From positions 15,001 to 79,000 of the forward strand of contig NW_025776792.1 in assembly GCF_021130785.1 (NCBI RefSeq): a DNA stretch of 64,000 nt. Reading direction: 5' to 3'. The position numbers and the translations under genes are program-made. The notes below the pieces were generated by a model. That model worked only from the letters and a program-made list of their open reading frames with translations. It had not been told where the DNA came from and did not search any database. This DNA comes from Homalodisca vitripennis (Eukaryota; Arthropoda; Insecta; Hemiptera; Cicadellidae). This document shows, piece after piece, positions 13,835 through 26,429 of this stretch; within the stretch, counting starts at the first letter, position 1; each line of letters begins with the position of its first letter.

Positions 13835-16599
13835 CCATATTCACTATTAGATTAATCGTTATCTAGGAACAATCTAGATAGCACACAATATAACACAGCA
13901 AAACTAACACTTTGTTTCTAATTAAGATGATATGCAATGCATACCATTCTAATAATGTACTTTATATTATGTCAAACTATCAACCATTTTAACATTATGA
14001 AATAAAGTTTTAACTTCATATAATAAAAATGTTGTTTAAACGAAATTAGACGTTTTTGCACGTTTTCCAACTTACGTGACTGTCTTCATTTTTAACGTGT
14101 GCAGCACTTAAGTTTTCGATAGCAAAAATGTCTTATCTTATTATATATGTGTATGGTAATTATTCACACTAGCCTTAAAATATATGAGCGTAAATTTATA
14201 AATATAAAATTATTGGACAATTTTATTTCCTGTTATTGCATATTTTTTATTAAAACGTTAGGTAGCCACTGACTTCAAAAATTTTGTAATAAACAATTAT
14301 GTATCTGCAGGTCAACCATGAAGTAAATGTCTAACCTTGTACTCACTTAATGTAACTAGCAATCTTAGGTTATAGTACGAATATTGAATTTATTTTTCCA
14401 AAATTGGAACAGCCGCATTCTCGAAATCTGAAGGGATCACAAAACCTAAATAGGTATATATTTGAAAATATTTTAAAATGTTTGCATGGATGATAATTTT
14501 TGCCATTTTAAAATGTTTAATTAATTAATATTTTTGACTCACCCAAGCTTAGCGCATAGCATTAATGCAATTGCAACAAGCCCTAGCCGTAACAAATACT
14601 ACTTATTAGCTCACGTTATATTGCAAATAGCCTTTTGTATTCCATCAAGATGTCGATTTTAATATATATGTGTCTATGTAATCTACCTAACTGGTAGTTC
14701 TATTAAAGAATAATAAGTTTAATATTTTTGTAACTAATAAATAGTGTTTCCCCTGTCTATAGCAGTAAGTCCTGAATACTGAACTTACGGTTGTTAAATC
14801 TTTAATGACGTAAGAAGGCAAGTTAAATCAATAATGCTTAAACACAAGATCGTGTTCTTTGCGTGTCCTTGAGAAACGATCTAAGGATCTCAAGGCATCC
14901 TTCACTGTTTATTGTGTGAATATGGAATTCCCTCTCAGGCGACATGACAGTACTCAAAAAGCAAACTGGCGCTGTTTTGAATACATGGTGTGGATTTTTC
15001 ATTAATACAATAAATACGAATAGATATTTTTAAGAGTCATTGTTTAACAGAAAAATATATAATACAACTTCAAATATAAAAATAATTGTCTGTAAAAGAA
15101 TTTTAAAATAGTGTACTTTGCAACATAGGTTGTTATTTAAAACTTATTGACTTTTTACGTTTTTAATTTACTAATTTTTTAAGATTTTTTAAAATTATAA
15201 AGGAAGTAAAAAGTTACACCACTACATTCTTCTTGACAGGGTAGTTAATAAAACAAAAATAATTGGTGCGCATATGTCTTAAGGTTAGCTGGCCAGATTT
15301 TACTGTTAAAATATAAATAAAAGATATTTTTTTAACACCCTGTACATATGAACAAACATCATATTAAGTTTTTGACATATTGACATCAAAACGTTCAGGA
15401 TACATAGACCTTTATAATGAAGTATCATAAACCTTATGTTCCTGCTTTGAAACTTCTCGAAACGACCACCATCTCCCACAAAGTGCCGTTTTGGGCATTT
15501 GTTCTAGCTTGAAAATATTTTTACCGATGTATTTGGGGAAAAAGTGGGGGTATCAGTTAACACGAACTGTTCAACTCGGTTTGCTTCAATGCTATAGGTA
15601 CTGCACGGGTAGTCTAAAACACACTGGATTTAAAAAAGCAAGTTATGTAGTTTAACGTATACATCTTGTATATGTTTTGTATGTACATAATATGCCTTGA
15701 ATAACTTAAATAATTTAAATCGATAAAAATAAAGATAAATCATTAAAATAATGCAAAACATTAAACTGTGTGAATAACGCCTTATATTAACATCACATTA
15801 GTGTCCTATAAACTCACTAGTTACTGGTTGTGAACAACATAAACTATTACATAACTTTTTGTAACTCTACTAATACATATGTTTCGGTGTAAGGTAATAT
15901 AGGCCTAATATGGATAACCTATGTAAATTATGTAGTCTAATACGGTGGATCTCTAATTTACAATTTTATTCTATCGCATATAGCATTTGTAGTCTTAAGA
16001 GATAACTGTTGGTAAAGCTGAGGTATTTCTACTATCTAAAGCGAGAAAATATGTTTTTTTTTTTTTTGCTTGCGAGCGTCCACACTCTTGGGTAGAGTCT
16101 ATTTTGAATACTTATAGACATAAAAGTTTTAGAGTGTAACGCATGTGGCAAACTTAATACAATTAATTTGTATATTAGTAAAATCTATATTAAATATAAA
16201 TTTTTATTGTTGTCAAATAATCTGCTTAAATGTCAGAGATCTGTCCTAAAACAGGGATATACGATAACACATTCAGGAATAATCTAAATAAGAGGTTTAA
16301 TATTTATGAATTATTACTTCATTACTAAATCTGTTAATTTAAAGGAAATTACACAAATTACCTAAAATTAATTATTATTTTTCCATTTCTATCAGTTATG
16401 AAAATAACGAAAATAACGATTTATTCCAATAATTCAATACACATGGTTAACAAAACATAAAAACTCTCTGGAATGACTGAACACTTGTACAAGTAATGTG
16501 GTTCCAGCAGATAAGACTTATATAAAACATAATTGCTTACTAACTAAAACTACAGTATACAAATGTTATGCACTACTCAGAGTACATAAATTTACTTAG

Positions 16600-17000
16600 G
16601 CACAGGAAGAAAACAATCTCAATATGACAACTTCAATTGAGATAAATGCAGTTTTTGTTTATCCGTTGATTAGTTTATTATTTTTTATTTTTCCGTTTAT
16701 TGCTTAGCTTAAGACAATTATAACAGAAAAGTTTAGGACATTATTAATTATTAGTTTTTATCAGGTATTTTTAATGCACATAAATTACATTCAAACGTAA
16801 AATAATGTAAAACATTCACTGTATGCTCTATTACAAACGTCGTTAGAATCGTTTTCAGTCTGGCAAGGCTTGTGACGTATAATTGCGTGTATGAGTATGA
16901 TGTCTTTGTATTTATTTTGTTGTCCAAAACATTGTGGGGGTAGCCATAATGATAATAAGATTAAGTGCAATATTTTGTTACAAACGTTTACAAACTTGTG
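16600..17000 (+). repeat. Dispersed repeat copy, inverted relative to 26430-26770
   Basis: AACATTCACTGTATGCTCTA, GGCAAGGCTTGTGACGTATA and GATAATAAGATTAAGTGCAA all have diverged reverse-complement counterparts at 26430-26770. The central part also resembles 2045-2230. A ~32 bp tandem duplication (ATTCAATTTATGTCCTAACATG) lies just beyond, at 17150-17205. No ORF or terminal structure identifies the family. Confidence 0.7.
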
Positions 17001-17637
17001 AAAACTTGTTGAAAACTATTGGTGATAAGAAGCAACTGCTGCTGTAATCTGTAAGGGGGGCCAAATATACAAACAGCCTTTGAAGTAATCACAGGTCCCC
17101 TATCTCTGTTGTGATCCAACCTTTCCAATTTGAAAATTGTCGAATGAATATTCAATTTATGTCCTAACATGATTAACTTTATATTCAATTTATGTTCTAA
17201 CATGATTGTGAGTGATTCAAGTTTTTACAAAGTTTTGGCATGAAAATAATATAAAATTTATGTAAAAATACATTAAATTACTTTTATAAATAAACATCAA
17301 AGTTGGTATAAATTGAAATTAATACGTTTCGTAATATACAGGTATTTAAAATACTTTCTAGATATATTTTCACATGTCACGGATTGGTGGGAATTTTGGA
17401 GAACTTCAGACGATGAAAAGAATATGTAAAGCATTATCGTCCCAATCTGACAGCAGACACAAAATTATAGTATAAAAATTTAAGCAGAACACAATACCAG
17501 GCCGTCAGTGTAACAATGAGAGGTTTAGTTGCTATTCATAAAATAAAGTTAAACGTTAGGCTGTTGCTGTGCCGAATTCATATATATATATATATATATA
17601 CAGCATTTATATATTTTTAAAGTTCAACAGATTTTCT

Positions 17638-17875
17638 TTATTCGTAGTGGTAATAATGAAACCGAATATATAATGCACGATCATGACACACGCAGTAAGT
17701 AGCCAATTTATTGAGAAGGCCGAAAGTTTCAAAATCATTAATGACAAGATCTTTTATTTTTTTAGGTGCAAAAATATTTAATGAAATACCAGCCAATTTT
17801 AAATTGTGTAGAATAATATTTAAGTTCAAAAAAAGTAAAACAATGGCTTTTTAATTATGAGGACACATCACAGTT
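17638..17875 (+). pseudogene. CR1-type non-LTR ORF2 C-terminal remnant
   Basis: With frame changes, the plus strand reads HDTRSK (the usual H/Y-N-TRS motif near the end of CR1/Jockey-type ORF2), then KSFKIINDKIFYFLGAKIFN and EIPANFKL, then KKVKQWLFNYED. This follows the order TRS, GxKLFNxLPxEIK, FKxxLKxWL seen at the end of such proteins. It parallels 60119-60337 of the element at 57-60 kb (YYKTRS, then QYIGPKLFNCLPFEIKN). It is a short, frameshifted 3' fragment with no RT core. Confidence 0.6.
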
Positions 17876-18955
17876 AATAAAAATTATGAAGTAGGCTGAC
17901 TAGTATGTTTTGGAAATTCCATATTGAATGTTAAAGTAGTAATTTTAAGTAATATTGGAAGTATACAGTTTGCAGTTAGAATAAGGATAGAGATATATGC
18001 TATATATAATTTAGATGATATGATTATGTTACTTTTTGGTTTTTAGATGTTTGGTGAAGTTTAATTGTTGGTTATTGCTGTTATATTGTTTGTCACAATT
18101 TTGTCAAAATGTTACTGAGATGGAAAATTTTGCTGTTCATGCAAACTTTCTTACAACTTTTGTGTATTATCAGTTACTAGAATTTTTTTTATGAATAAAA
18201 TTTAGCCTTCTTTTGTTTAATAATATAATATATATTCTTTAGTATTTTATATTAACTTAAGAAATGTATACAATGTTTTGTACAAGACTGTACAAGATGT
18301 TTTGTACAAGATGCTGCACAGGCTCGCACGCACTATTTACTATATTATTAAGGTAGACTCTAAGATCTGTACTTTTTATGTATTGCTAAACCATCGCAAC
18401 TGGATAAAGATGGATTAGTATTTTCAAATAAGTAGTTTTATTGAAATTCTAAGGAGGAGATATTGGAAACTATTAAATTAAGATTTTGCCAAGAATTAAC
18501 AATTATAATTGCATTCTGTACAAACCCACGGATCATTTCTCACCTGGAGAATCTGTTTATTCACGAATAGATTGTAAGTTATGAGGAGAATAGGTTTCAA
18601 GCTGAACGCCAGATGCAGAGATCTAGTTTATAGCATACAATAAATGTAAACATCCTCCGGTCTCAGGTAACCATCACCCCAAAACCAGTTGTCAACATAA
18701 CCTCAACAATCTGAAAAATATCAGAGATGAGGTGATATTTTTGTAATAAAACAGGACATGACCGGAGTACTGTTACCAAAAGGGAAGACTTCAAAGCGGT
18801 CAAACACCACGTTTCCAAAACCGAGTGTCCAAAAACGTTGTAAATAAGGGAGTTCAAGAGGGAGAAGAAGAATTCGTCACTTTAATCCATTTATGGAGGA
18901 ACTACTAACACATCGTAATAGTTAGAACTAAATAAAGATTACGATGTAAGCAAAA
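17876..18955. other. AT-rich intergenic DNA
   Basis: I see nothing supportable in it: no conserved protein signal and no strong repeat match within the window. Confidence 0.4.
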
Positions 18956-18959
18956 TATT

Positions 18960-19410
18960 ATGTTTCTCTTCGTTTTATAGAAACGAAGGTTAAACTGGTT
19001 TTCTCCAGGGAAATCTTAAAAGTATAAAACTATTCAAACACAAATTGAATAAAGAAAAATAGTAAAAACGTGATATTTTTGGAAATATGTCACTTTTTAC
19101 AACGTTCAAAGTGCGTCAAATATTTAAAATATTTTTTACTACATTTTTAACTGGGACATCTATTTTATGAGGCTAAATATAGTATTCAACACTATTTTTA
19201 TTTATTACTAATTGATATGAAAGAAGTATTTACACTTCATCAATCTTAGACTTGCATTATTATGAATTTTTTATGGAAACAAATTTTATAATTATTTTAG
19301 TATTTTGTTGTGAACTTGTGGTAGTAGGTCGGTATAACATTTGCGTTCGTTTTATATCTAGTTAAAGTGGAATTCTCATCCTTTTAAGATCCTAATATAA
19401 CATAACTTAT
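18960..19410. repeat. Foldback-family arm segment related to 27715-28190
   Basis: GGTTAAACTGGTTTTCTCCA, AACTATTCAAACACAAATTG, TTTATGAGGCTAAATATA and GTAGGTCGGTATAACATT each have close counterparts, in the same order and spacing, at 27728, 27770, 27920 and 28083. It leads straight into the inverted repeat at 19411. Confidence 0.75.
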
Positions 19411-20531
19411 CTGTAATAATATAAACTTACCTTTCAAGTCTGCACCTTGTGCACTTGAAATATTTTGCAAGATTTTCCTCTACAACGAAACACAAAACAG
19501 ACGGTCATATAAGGAGTAGCACCTTTATCATAAATATTAAAATGGTAGTCGAGAATGAAATAAGTTATACATATATAACAAAACTCATCTGTAATAATAT
19601 AAATATACCTTTCAAGGCTGCACCGTGTGCACTTGAAATATTTTGCAAGATTTTCCTCAACCCTGAAAGACAAACCAGACGATCATAAAGAGTAGCGCCT
19701 TTATCATAAATAGTAAAATGGCAACCGAGAATGAAAGAAGTTTTCTATCTATATCAACCGGTTCTTTTCATAAAAGTTCTCATTTCTTACCTATATCTAC
19801 ACGGGCTACTTAATATTTATAAAATTAATAATTATGAAATAAAAAATACTTTTATAAAGTATTTATACAATATAGGTTAATAAATTAACCTGAGAGTCCT
19901 TGGGCAGGTCGTCACCCTTTTACCATGCAATACTCCCCTCTCTTATTAGGTGGGAGAATTAGCATTTCTAGGTTTTCATCATGTTTGCTACTATCTGTCT
20001 CAGAAAATAGGAATCCACACGAAAAGAGAATAATGTAGAACCCAAATTTGTCTTTGTAATTTATTAACCTATATTGTATAAATACTTTATAAAAGTATTT
20101 TTTATTTCATAATTATTAATTTTATAAATATTAAGTAGCCTGTGTAGATATAGGTAAAAAATGAGAACTTTTATGAAAAAAACCGGTTGATATAAATAGA
20201 AAACTTCTTTCATTCTCGGTTGCCATTTTACTATTTATGATAAAGGCGCTACTCTTTATGATCGTCTGGTTTGTCTTTCAGGGTTGAGGAAAATCTTGCA
20301 AAATATTTCAAGTGCACACGGTGCAGCCTTGAAAGGTATATTTATATTATTACAGATAATTTTTGTTATATGTATAACTTATTTCATTCTCGACTACCAT
20401 TTTAATATTTATGATAAAGGTGCTACTCCTTATATGACCGTCTGTTTTGTGTTTCGTTGTAGAGGAAAATCTTGCAAAATATTTCAAGTGCACAAGGTGC
20501 AGACTTGAAAGGTAAGTTTATATTATTACAG
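19411..20531. repeat. Near-perfect inverted repeat: two ~477 bp arms around a 169 bp loop
   Basis: Arm 1 (19411-19887) begins CTGTAATAATATAAACTTAC, and arm 2 (20057-20531) ends with its exact complement. Only scattered mismatches and one or two small indels separate the arms. The loop (19888-20056) carries AGTCCTTGGGCAGGTCGTCA and ATACTCCCCTCTCTTATTAG, the subterminal sequence of the foldback family (compare 3550-3625 and 11240-11300). Each arm contains two related ~55 bp blocks (see the separate entry). Such arm identity beside diverged relatives suggests recent formation or ongoing gene conversion. Predicted proteins from both strands of the arms are mirror images and are not counted as genes. 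Confidence 0.93.
20282..20512 (+). other. Two exon-like blocks with splice-site-like borders (in arm 2, mirrored in arm 1)
   Basis: Block 1 follows TTTGTCTTTCAG and ends before GTATATTTAT. Block 2 follows TTTCGTTGTAG and ends before GTAAGTTTAT. Both carry GAGGAAAATCTTGCAAAATA then TTTCAAGTGCAC, and in one frame read ENLAKYFKCTRC, a CxxC pair in a basic context. A third acceptor-like ATTATTACAG closes the arm. Related FKCT-C sequence occurs at the equivalent place in the other arms. This could be a duplicated small exon of a captured gene or coincidence in a repeat; no larger reading frame is visible. Confidence 0.3.
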
Positions 20532-21720
20532 TGACGTTGGCGGCGGCGGTGGGACGGCGCCCGGCGTTACGGTTGTCAGGAGTAACCTCAGCTTTCTCGG
20601 CCGCAGTAGTCGAGCGCTCAACCCGCCGAGAACCTCCACGATGAGTCTGGCCAGATGCCACTTGCCTCTAATGTGAAGATGCATTCCCGTGCCTCGTGAA
20701 GTGCTTCCGCTGCAGTTTATTCATATCTTGGACAACGATGTGGTACATAGCAGCCAGTTATTCTATATAAGTATTCACGAGGGCGGTGTGCTGGTTGATA
20801 TCGTGTATAGAGGGCAAGTCGAGTTTGGAACTTTAGGTGGGTTAGGAGGTTGTGTATTACGTCGTTTAGACTCTTTCGATGGGTGCTTAAGGAAATTAAA
20901 TGGATTGTTTGTTCCTTTTTTTCGTTTTTACAAGTTTCCGGGTTTCATTTAGATTTTTGCAGACGCATTGCGTAGGTTGGAGTCTTAAACTTTCAATTTT
21001 AGCTTCTAATACTTCAACTGTAGTTCTTAGACTTTTTACAATAAAATTTCATTAAAATGGTCAGGGACTGGGATTGAGAGAGGAAGGGTTTGAGTTTCTT
21101 GGGTGGTTAGAGGGATTGGGTCGCACTGTACAGCACCGTCATTGGATTGCACAGGTTTTGATGACACTGATAACTGGGAACTTGCTGAGGCAAAAATTCT
21201 AGATGTTTATAGACTAAGGCGCTGGGCTGACTCGATAGCATGGTATAATATGGATTTTAGTTCGTCTGTAGGCGTTTTATTTCTTCCTTCAGAAGTATAT
21301 TTTCTTGCAATAATGAACTTTGGTCAGAAAGCGGATGAATTGATGAAGAGGAAGTGTTTGTAGATATTGCAATGGGTGTGTTGTAGTGGGCGGGGGTTGA
21401 GGGGGTTGTCAGTGCGGCAGGTGGAGTGAGTAGGGGTGTTGAGTGGTGTGGCGAGGGCGGGTGACCGCTGGAGACTAGGCCGGTGAACACGTTGCAGAAG
21501 ACATACGTCTCAGGGTGACAGGGTGTTGTCCAGTGTGCTTGTGACAGTGTGTTGTTGTTGTGACACTAACCACCGTCACTTTTAATTGATAGGTTGCAGG
21601 TTTTCCCAAACAACGCCAAGACACATCATTTTTTTTTTTAAACTCTAAAATGTTTATATTTATGGTCATCGTATAAAATGCACGGGTTTCCTTTGGTAGT
21701 GTGTTCAATTTTAAATGACA
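20532..21720. other. Abrupt GC-richer block with an unassigned minus-strand coding-like frame
   Basis: GC content rises sharply after the inverted repeat (GACGTTGGCGGCGGCGGTGG at 20532). On the minus strand, 21490-21257 reads a Pro/Ser/Thr-rich segment followed by LLQENILLKEEIKRLQTN, a short coiled-coil-like end, then a stop. Another minus-strand stretch near 21050-21180 reads VQSNDGAVQCDPIPLTTQET. The layout resembles a decayed retroelement ORF1 (disordered N-terminus, coiled coil), but no domain is recognisable. I do not assign a function. Confidence 0.35.
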
Positions 21721-21824
21721 TTTTATAAGTCTGATAAAAAGTAGTTAATGGAATACATAAATTAATATAATAAATAAGTTAGTATAATAAATTATTGTCG
21801 ATACATATTTGTAATAATTCAACT

Positions 21825-22595
21825 AACAAAATGTCAATAATTAGGGTTCATAACTAAAATTTTGTACATTCTCGCCACATTAGAATCACATTCTAACATA
21901 CAATGCAACATTGATGCATCCTTCAACCATTTGCTAATTTTTCTCCTACATTGTCGAAGTCAATCATTCGAATGAGCGATCAATCAGTCAAATGCAAAAA
22001 ATTCAGTAACATTATACATTACTTGTAATGCTACAAAGCTTTTCAAAGTAACGAAGTTTTAGCTCGTTGGGTCCTTTCTGAAAGGGGGTGACTGCAATTG
22101 TCATGATCAGTTCTGTCCGCTTTTTCTGCAAGAATACGATTGAAAGCTCTCTCTAGGATTTATAGGATTCAGCGTGGAGAGGACAGGACAGGATCGGACA
22201 TGTGTAGCCGTACTCTTAGGCGTAAGGTAGGCATTCAGGAAACGTACTATTTGCGATGTGTTATCTAGCTGTTGTGGACAATTGCTAAGCAATAGTTACA
22301 CTAACTTCTGTCGATACTTATCAATACTTATTGTAGAGACATGCTTTACAATAAATTAAAAAACAATATATCAATAATTAGAGTTCAGAAATAAAATTGG
22401 AAACATTCTCACCACATTAGGATTACACTCAAACATACAATTCAACATTCATGCATCCTTCAACCAATTGCCTATATTTCTCCTACAACGTCGAAGTCAT
22501 TCTTTTGATTAAGAAAACTCCCAGTCAAATACTGAAAACGCAATAACATTATAAAACGCTTGTGACACTAAAAATCGTTTCCAACAAATTTTCAG
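21825..22595 (+). repeat. Two direct repeats (~235 bp each, offset ~536 bp)
   Basis: TCAATAATTAGGGTTCATAA at 21834 and TCAATAATTAGAGTTCAGAA at 22373 begin two diverged copies. Both continue through CATTCTC-CCACATTAG, CATGCATCCTTCAACCA-style sequence, and TTTCTCCTACA-GTCGAAGTC. They end near 22055 and 22595. They may be LTR-like ends or a local duplication; I see no internal gag or pol. Confidence 0.75.
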
Positions 22596-22599
22596 GACA

Positions 22600-24344
22600 A
22601 TGGGTGCTATGTCATTTATTTACCGATTGGCCAGCTTAATGATGAGGTTAGCACGTATCTGTGAGGGCAGATGTTCGTAGACTATAGTTCTATGTTAACT
22701 TCGTGTTTACGTGTAAACGACTACTTCGCATCTAACCACCCAGTAATTAGTGAGGGGTGATATGACCGCACGTCACACCAGAGGCTCACTTACGAATGTA
22801 GTTGGGTTAACTCAAGCCTGTAATTACATGTACGTATTCTTCTTTACTCCGGTAGACCTGTACACTTAAACGTTCGCAGACGACAAACGGTGTGCATCGA
22901 CTAACGTCAAGTAAGGTTAGTTCCACTAAGGAGTAGACCAAGACTGTGCCACATCCGACGTAGTGCATCCCAGGTAAGCATATCTGGTTGATCAGGGTCT
23001 AACAATCCGAGAAGGCTAATGCTTTTCTCACATTTTATAAAACATTATTAAGGAGCATATTAGGTATCCATCCCAACTATTCCGGTACGGAATTTACCTT
23101 TATTTCAGGACAAATTTTACTTCTGGGCTAACTCCACTCACACGATTAGGCGAGGGTGAGCCGATCGCAAAATATGTTCATTATTGTTCATTTGTTGCTG
23201 GGTTACATTTATAATTTTAGAATGTAATTCAAATCTTTCCATCACTCTTAATAAGTTGGATGTGGCTATTAAGGCCCTACGGCTTAGAGCTATTTAAAGT
23301 AGCCGGTCTCGTTCAGCATATACTATCAGTGAAGGTGTTATTAAAGTTACCACTGCAATAGTACTGAGAGAAATTGGTACGGTCATATCCTCTAATAAAT
23401 AATCATTCTCTCAAACTTTCATACATGAGCGGCTCTTCATTCATACTCTATCTCATTACATTCGCAAGGTCACTCTTCTTGATGACCGGGAAGAGGCCGG
23501 GGCCTCTATGACGCAAGTGTGCATTACATCATCAACAACAGGTAAACAGCTCAGACACTTCCTATAATTACTTTATATACTACAGTAAAGTAAGCAAGGG
23601 CATTTTTATGAGGTACATGAAACAAAAATTATTTTCAGAATTTAGACTTTTATCTATATATTTTCAAGTGTAATTTTAATATGAAAATAGTCATTTGAAG
23701 TATTAAATAAATTGAAGAATTATTTAATTTTACACATAAACTTATAGCAAAACCAAAAAATTATGCGTTTTTCTATAAAAAAAAAACTAACAATGTTAGT
23801 GTTTAACGTATTCTATTAGTAGGCCAATAAAACAAATCTTACTCGTGTTGATATGAGAGCAGAAAAAGTTAAATGGTATTAATTAAAAAGCAAAACAAAT
23901 CCGATTTATCGGCACCATTGAAATTTTACATTTTTGGGTACAAGTCATATTGGTAAAATAATACAGTATTATAAAAAACCAAAAACTATTATAATTTAAG
24001 TGATATTTTTTTATTGGTGGAAGGTAAACTTGAATATCAAGGCTGTAGATGGCCCTCTCAAAGAGATATCTTAATCTGCTCTTCAAAATCGATGAGCTTT
24101 GGGAATATTTTAGTTTATGCAAATACTAACACATTCCCACATCTTCGCTTGCAATTTTTATGCCAAATTTCGTGTATTTTATTGAATAGCTTCCATGATT
24201 TCAGTAACACTTGACTATTTTAGACCAATTTAGACTACACTTTTAAGTCGAAATTCATAGCTTTCTAGTGTAAGCATTTTTCATGTTATTACATTAAAAG
24301 TGCTAACAATCACAAAGGGGGTAGGGTCCTTGTTATCATAGGCC

Positions 24345-24345
<1 letters not shown>
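22600..24345. other. Intergenic DNA without recognisable genes
   Basis: Only short frames without conserved motifs. 22620-23560 is less AT-rich than the surroundings, but I recognise nothing in it. Confidence 0.4.

Positions 24346-24348
<3 letters not shown>

Positions 24349-24418
<70 letters not shown>
24349..24418. repeat. (AT)n microsatellite
   Basis: About 70 bp of uninterrupted AT dinucleotides. Confidence 0.95.
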
Positions 24419-24420
<2 letters not shown>

Positions 24421-24443
24421 TAGATCAGAGAAACCTATTCCTG

Positions 24444-24770
24444 TCAAAAGTGATCTAAGACGGGTTTCATATCAGTCGTTAAATGTATATATTTAAATAC
24501 AAGGATTCCTTTGAATACACCGTCTTTTAAGTGTTTGGTTCTCCCATCACTACTCTCCAGTCGGCCGTCGTTATACAGGATCGCCCAGCCGCGTGTTGGG
24601 AAAGCGGTGATATTCCGTACGGGCATGATGAACATGTTAGTTGGATCCGACTCATCGTTACTAAAAATAATAATTTCGGTGCTTTTGGTGCAGATCACTA
24701 TAAAACTGAAGTCGTCATATTGTACGGTTACCAAACAAAAGTGTTCTAATTTTCCAATTCCACTACTCAA
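24444..24770 (-). CDS. Isolated unrecognised 108-codon open frame, possibly an exon
   Basis: This minus-strand frame stands out from its AT-rich flanks by balanced composition and a globular-looking product, with blocks such as TKSTEIIIFSND and MPVRNITAFPTRGWAILYND then GRLESSDGRTKHLKDGVFKG. The first in-frame codon is TTG; there is no upstream ATG, so if it is real it is an internal exon or a fragment. I recognise no family. A mobile-element or endogenous-virus fragment, or a true host exon, are all possible. The opposite strand is also open for about 70 codons, which weakens the case. Confidence 0.3.
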   Translation of the reverse strand: MSSGIGKLEHFCLVTVQYDDFSFIVICTKSTEIIIFSNDESDPTNMFIMPVRNITAFPTRGWAILYNDGRLESSDGRTKHLKDGVFKGILVFKYIHLTTDMKPVLDHF

Positions 24771-24779
24771 TATTTAATT

Positions 24780-26425
24780 TCGTATGTTATGAAAAAGTAA
24801 CATGTTACAATCTCAAACATTAATTTTATTAGTTTCACGCCTTTGTTTCAATCTTTAGATATATAAGTACAATATTTCAGATACCTATAATACATACTCA
24901 CAAATATTCAATTTTATTCAAAAAATGTTTTTGGAAGAGTATTATTCGTAACAATTGTTTAAAAATTTTAAGCAGTTTATTTATTTTTCTGTCTAATATC
25001 TAATGCAGAATGTACACAAGCTCCATGGGCGTCCGAAAAGCTTAAAGCCGAGCTATGTCAGCAGAAATATATAAAGTAACGATAGAAAACAAATAAATTT
25101 CGTTAAACTTGGAATATTTAGACTTTTATTCCAATCCCTTGATATCCATATACAATAATTATAAAGTACGCATATTTAAAAATTTTAGATAACTTTATTG
25201 TTATTTATTATTTTGTTGACATTCCAACAATCCAAGTTCCACAATACTTTTTAATGTAAAGTAGACAAAACATTATTCATTGCCCATATTATACGTTGAA
25301 TATACATTAATTATTAATATAATTAATTAAAGTAAGATTGCACAATGGTTTTGTTCTATTAGTCAATGATATTTTGGGAGTCGGGAAACTTTAAGTTATA
25401 TTAAAATATTGCCTATCATTATTTAAATTTTTATTCCTAAAGCATAATGAATATCGCTTGTTATATTTATAGTGAGACGGGTCTGGATATGGATGTAAAT
25501 CAGTTAATATGACTTAATGGAACGATTTATTAAAAGAACTTATCTCAAATAACATTTGACCAAATTCGAATACAGTACCACTCCTGAACAGGAAATTTAT
25601 TCCTGTATATAATTAAATAAATACACCAATTTAAATTTTAATACCTTTTTAATATAGATAGCATGGTTTTTAATATTTGCAACAGTGAAATGAATAATAC
25701 GTATAATTTGTATAAAAAATACATTTAAATTTTTAACTAAAAGACGTAAATTCAAGAAGCCCATTTTATAATCAATTTATGTATTTATCTCATTTATATC
25801 TATCAATTTTAAAGGGTGGCGTACCCTTTAGGCCGCAGCTTACCTAGGAGGCATGGAAATTGCCAGTTTTCGGTAGTGGTAACCCCCCCCCCCATCAGTT
25901 ATACGCCTAGGTAGCAATGTTAGCACGAAACTGTTATGTAAGATGGCAGTAAAAATTCCAAAGTAATATAATTTCGTAATGCATAGAACAGTAGATATTT
26001 ATGGCACTTTGTTTTTGCTTGCTAAACGTTGTATTATCAGTTAAAGATTTGATTGTATGGTAGTATGGATTTTTTCTTTGCTACATTATTAATCATAAAA
26101 ACTAAGATCGACAGATTTTAGGATTTGTTATCATCTTTATTTAAAGTATATTTTAATGAACAACAGCATAATTTATAGTTTTATCTATATGTATTAAATC
26201 TATATACGAAATATACAATCGATATGTACACTATTGTTTGTAAAATAACTAAATTACCGAAGTTGGTTTTATTGTGGATAAAAATGATCTCTATTTATTT
26301 TTATGAAGTTTTCAAGTTATGTACTTAGCTGTTTATTCTATAAATGCTGAATTTTATCACATACACAACCCTAAATTCTCATATTTTTGTTATTGATATA
26401 ATATCGTTTAAAATTATAAAAAAGT
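24780..26425. other. AT-rich intergenic DNA
   Basis: I see nothing supportable apart from a C-run at about 25886-25894. Confidence 0.4.
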
Positions 26426-26429
26426 AATA

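Larger units (their letters stand above)
11990..16590. other. AT-rich region without a convincing gene
   Basis: I see only short low-complexity frames and two (TA)n tracts, at 12555-12590 and 13791-13832. A less AT-rich patch at 12120-12330 on the minus strand reads KISEVTNTLRQEMTDVKAAR followed by HSVSRVPAAEIEIRP. It could be a transposon-protein exon, but I do not recognise it and call no gene. Confidence 0.5.

Noticed and set aside
19434..20508. Four small ORFs in the 19-20 kb inverted repeat
   Set aside because: They are mirror-image frames from the two arms and are not independently supported.
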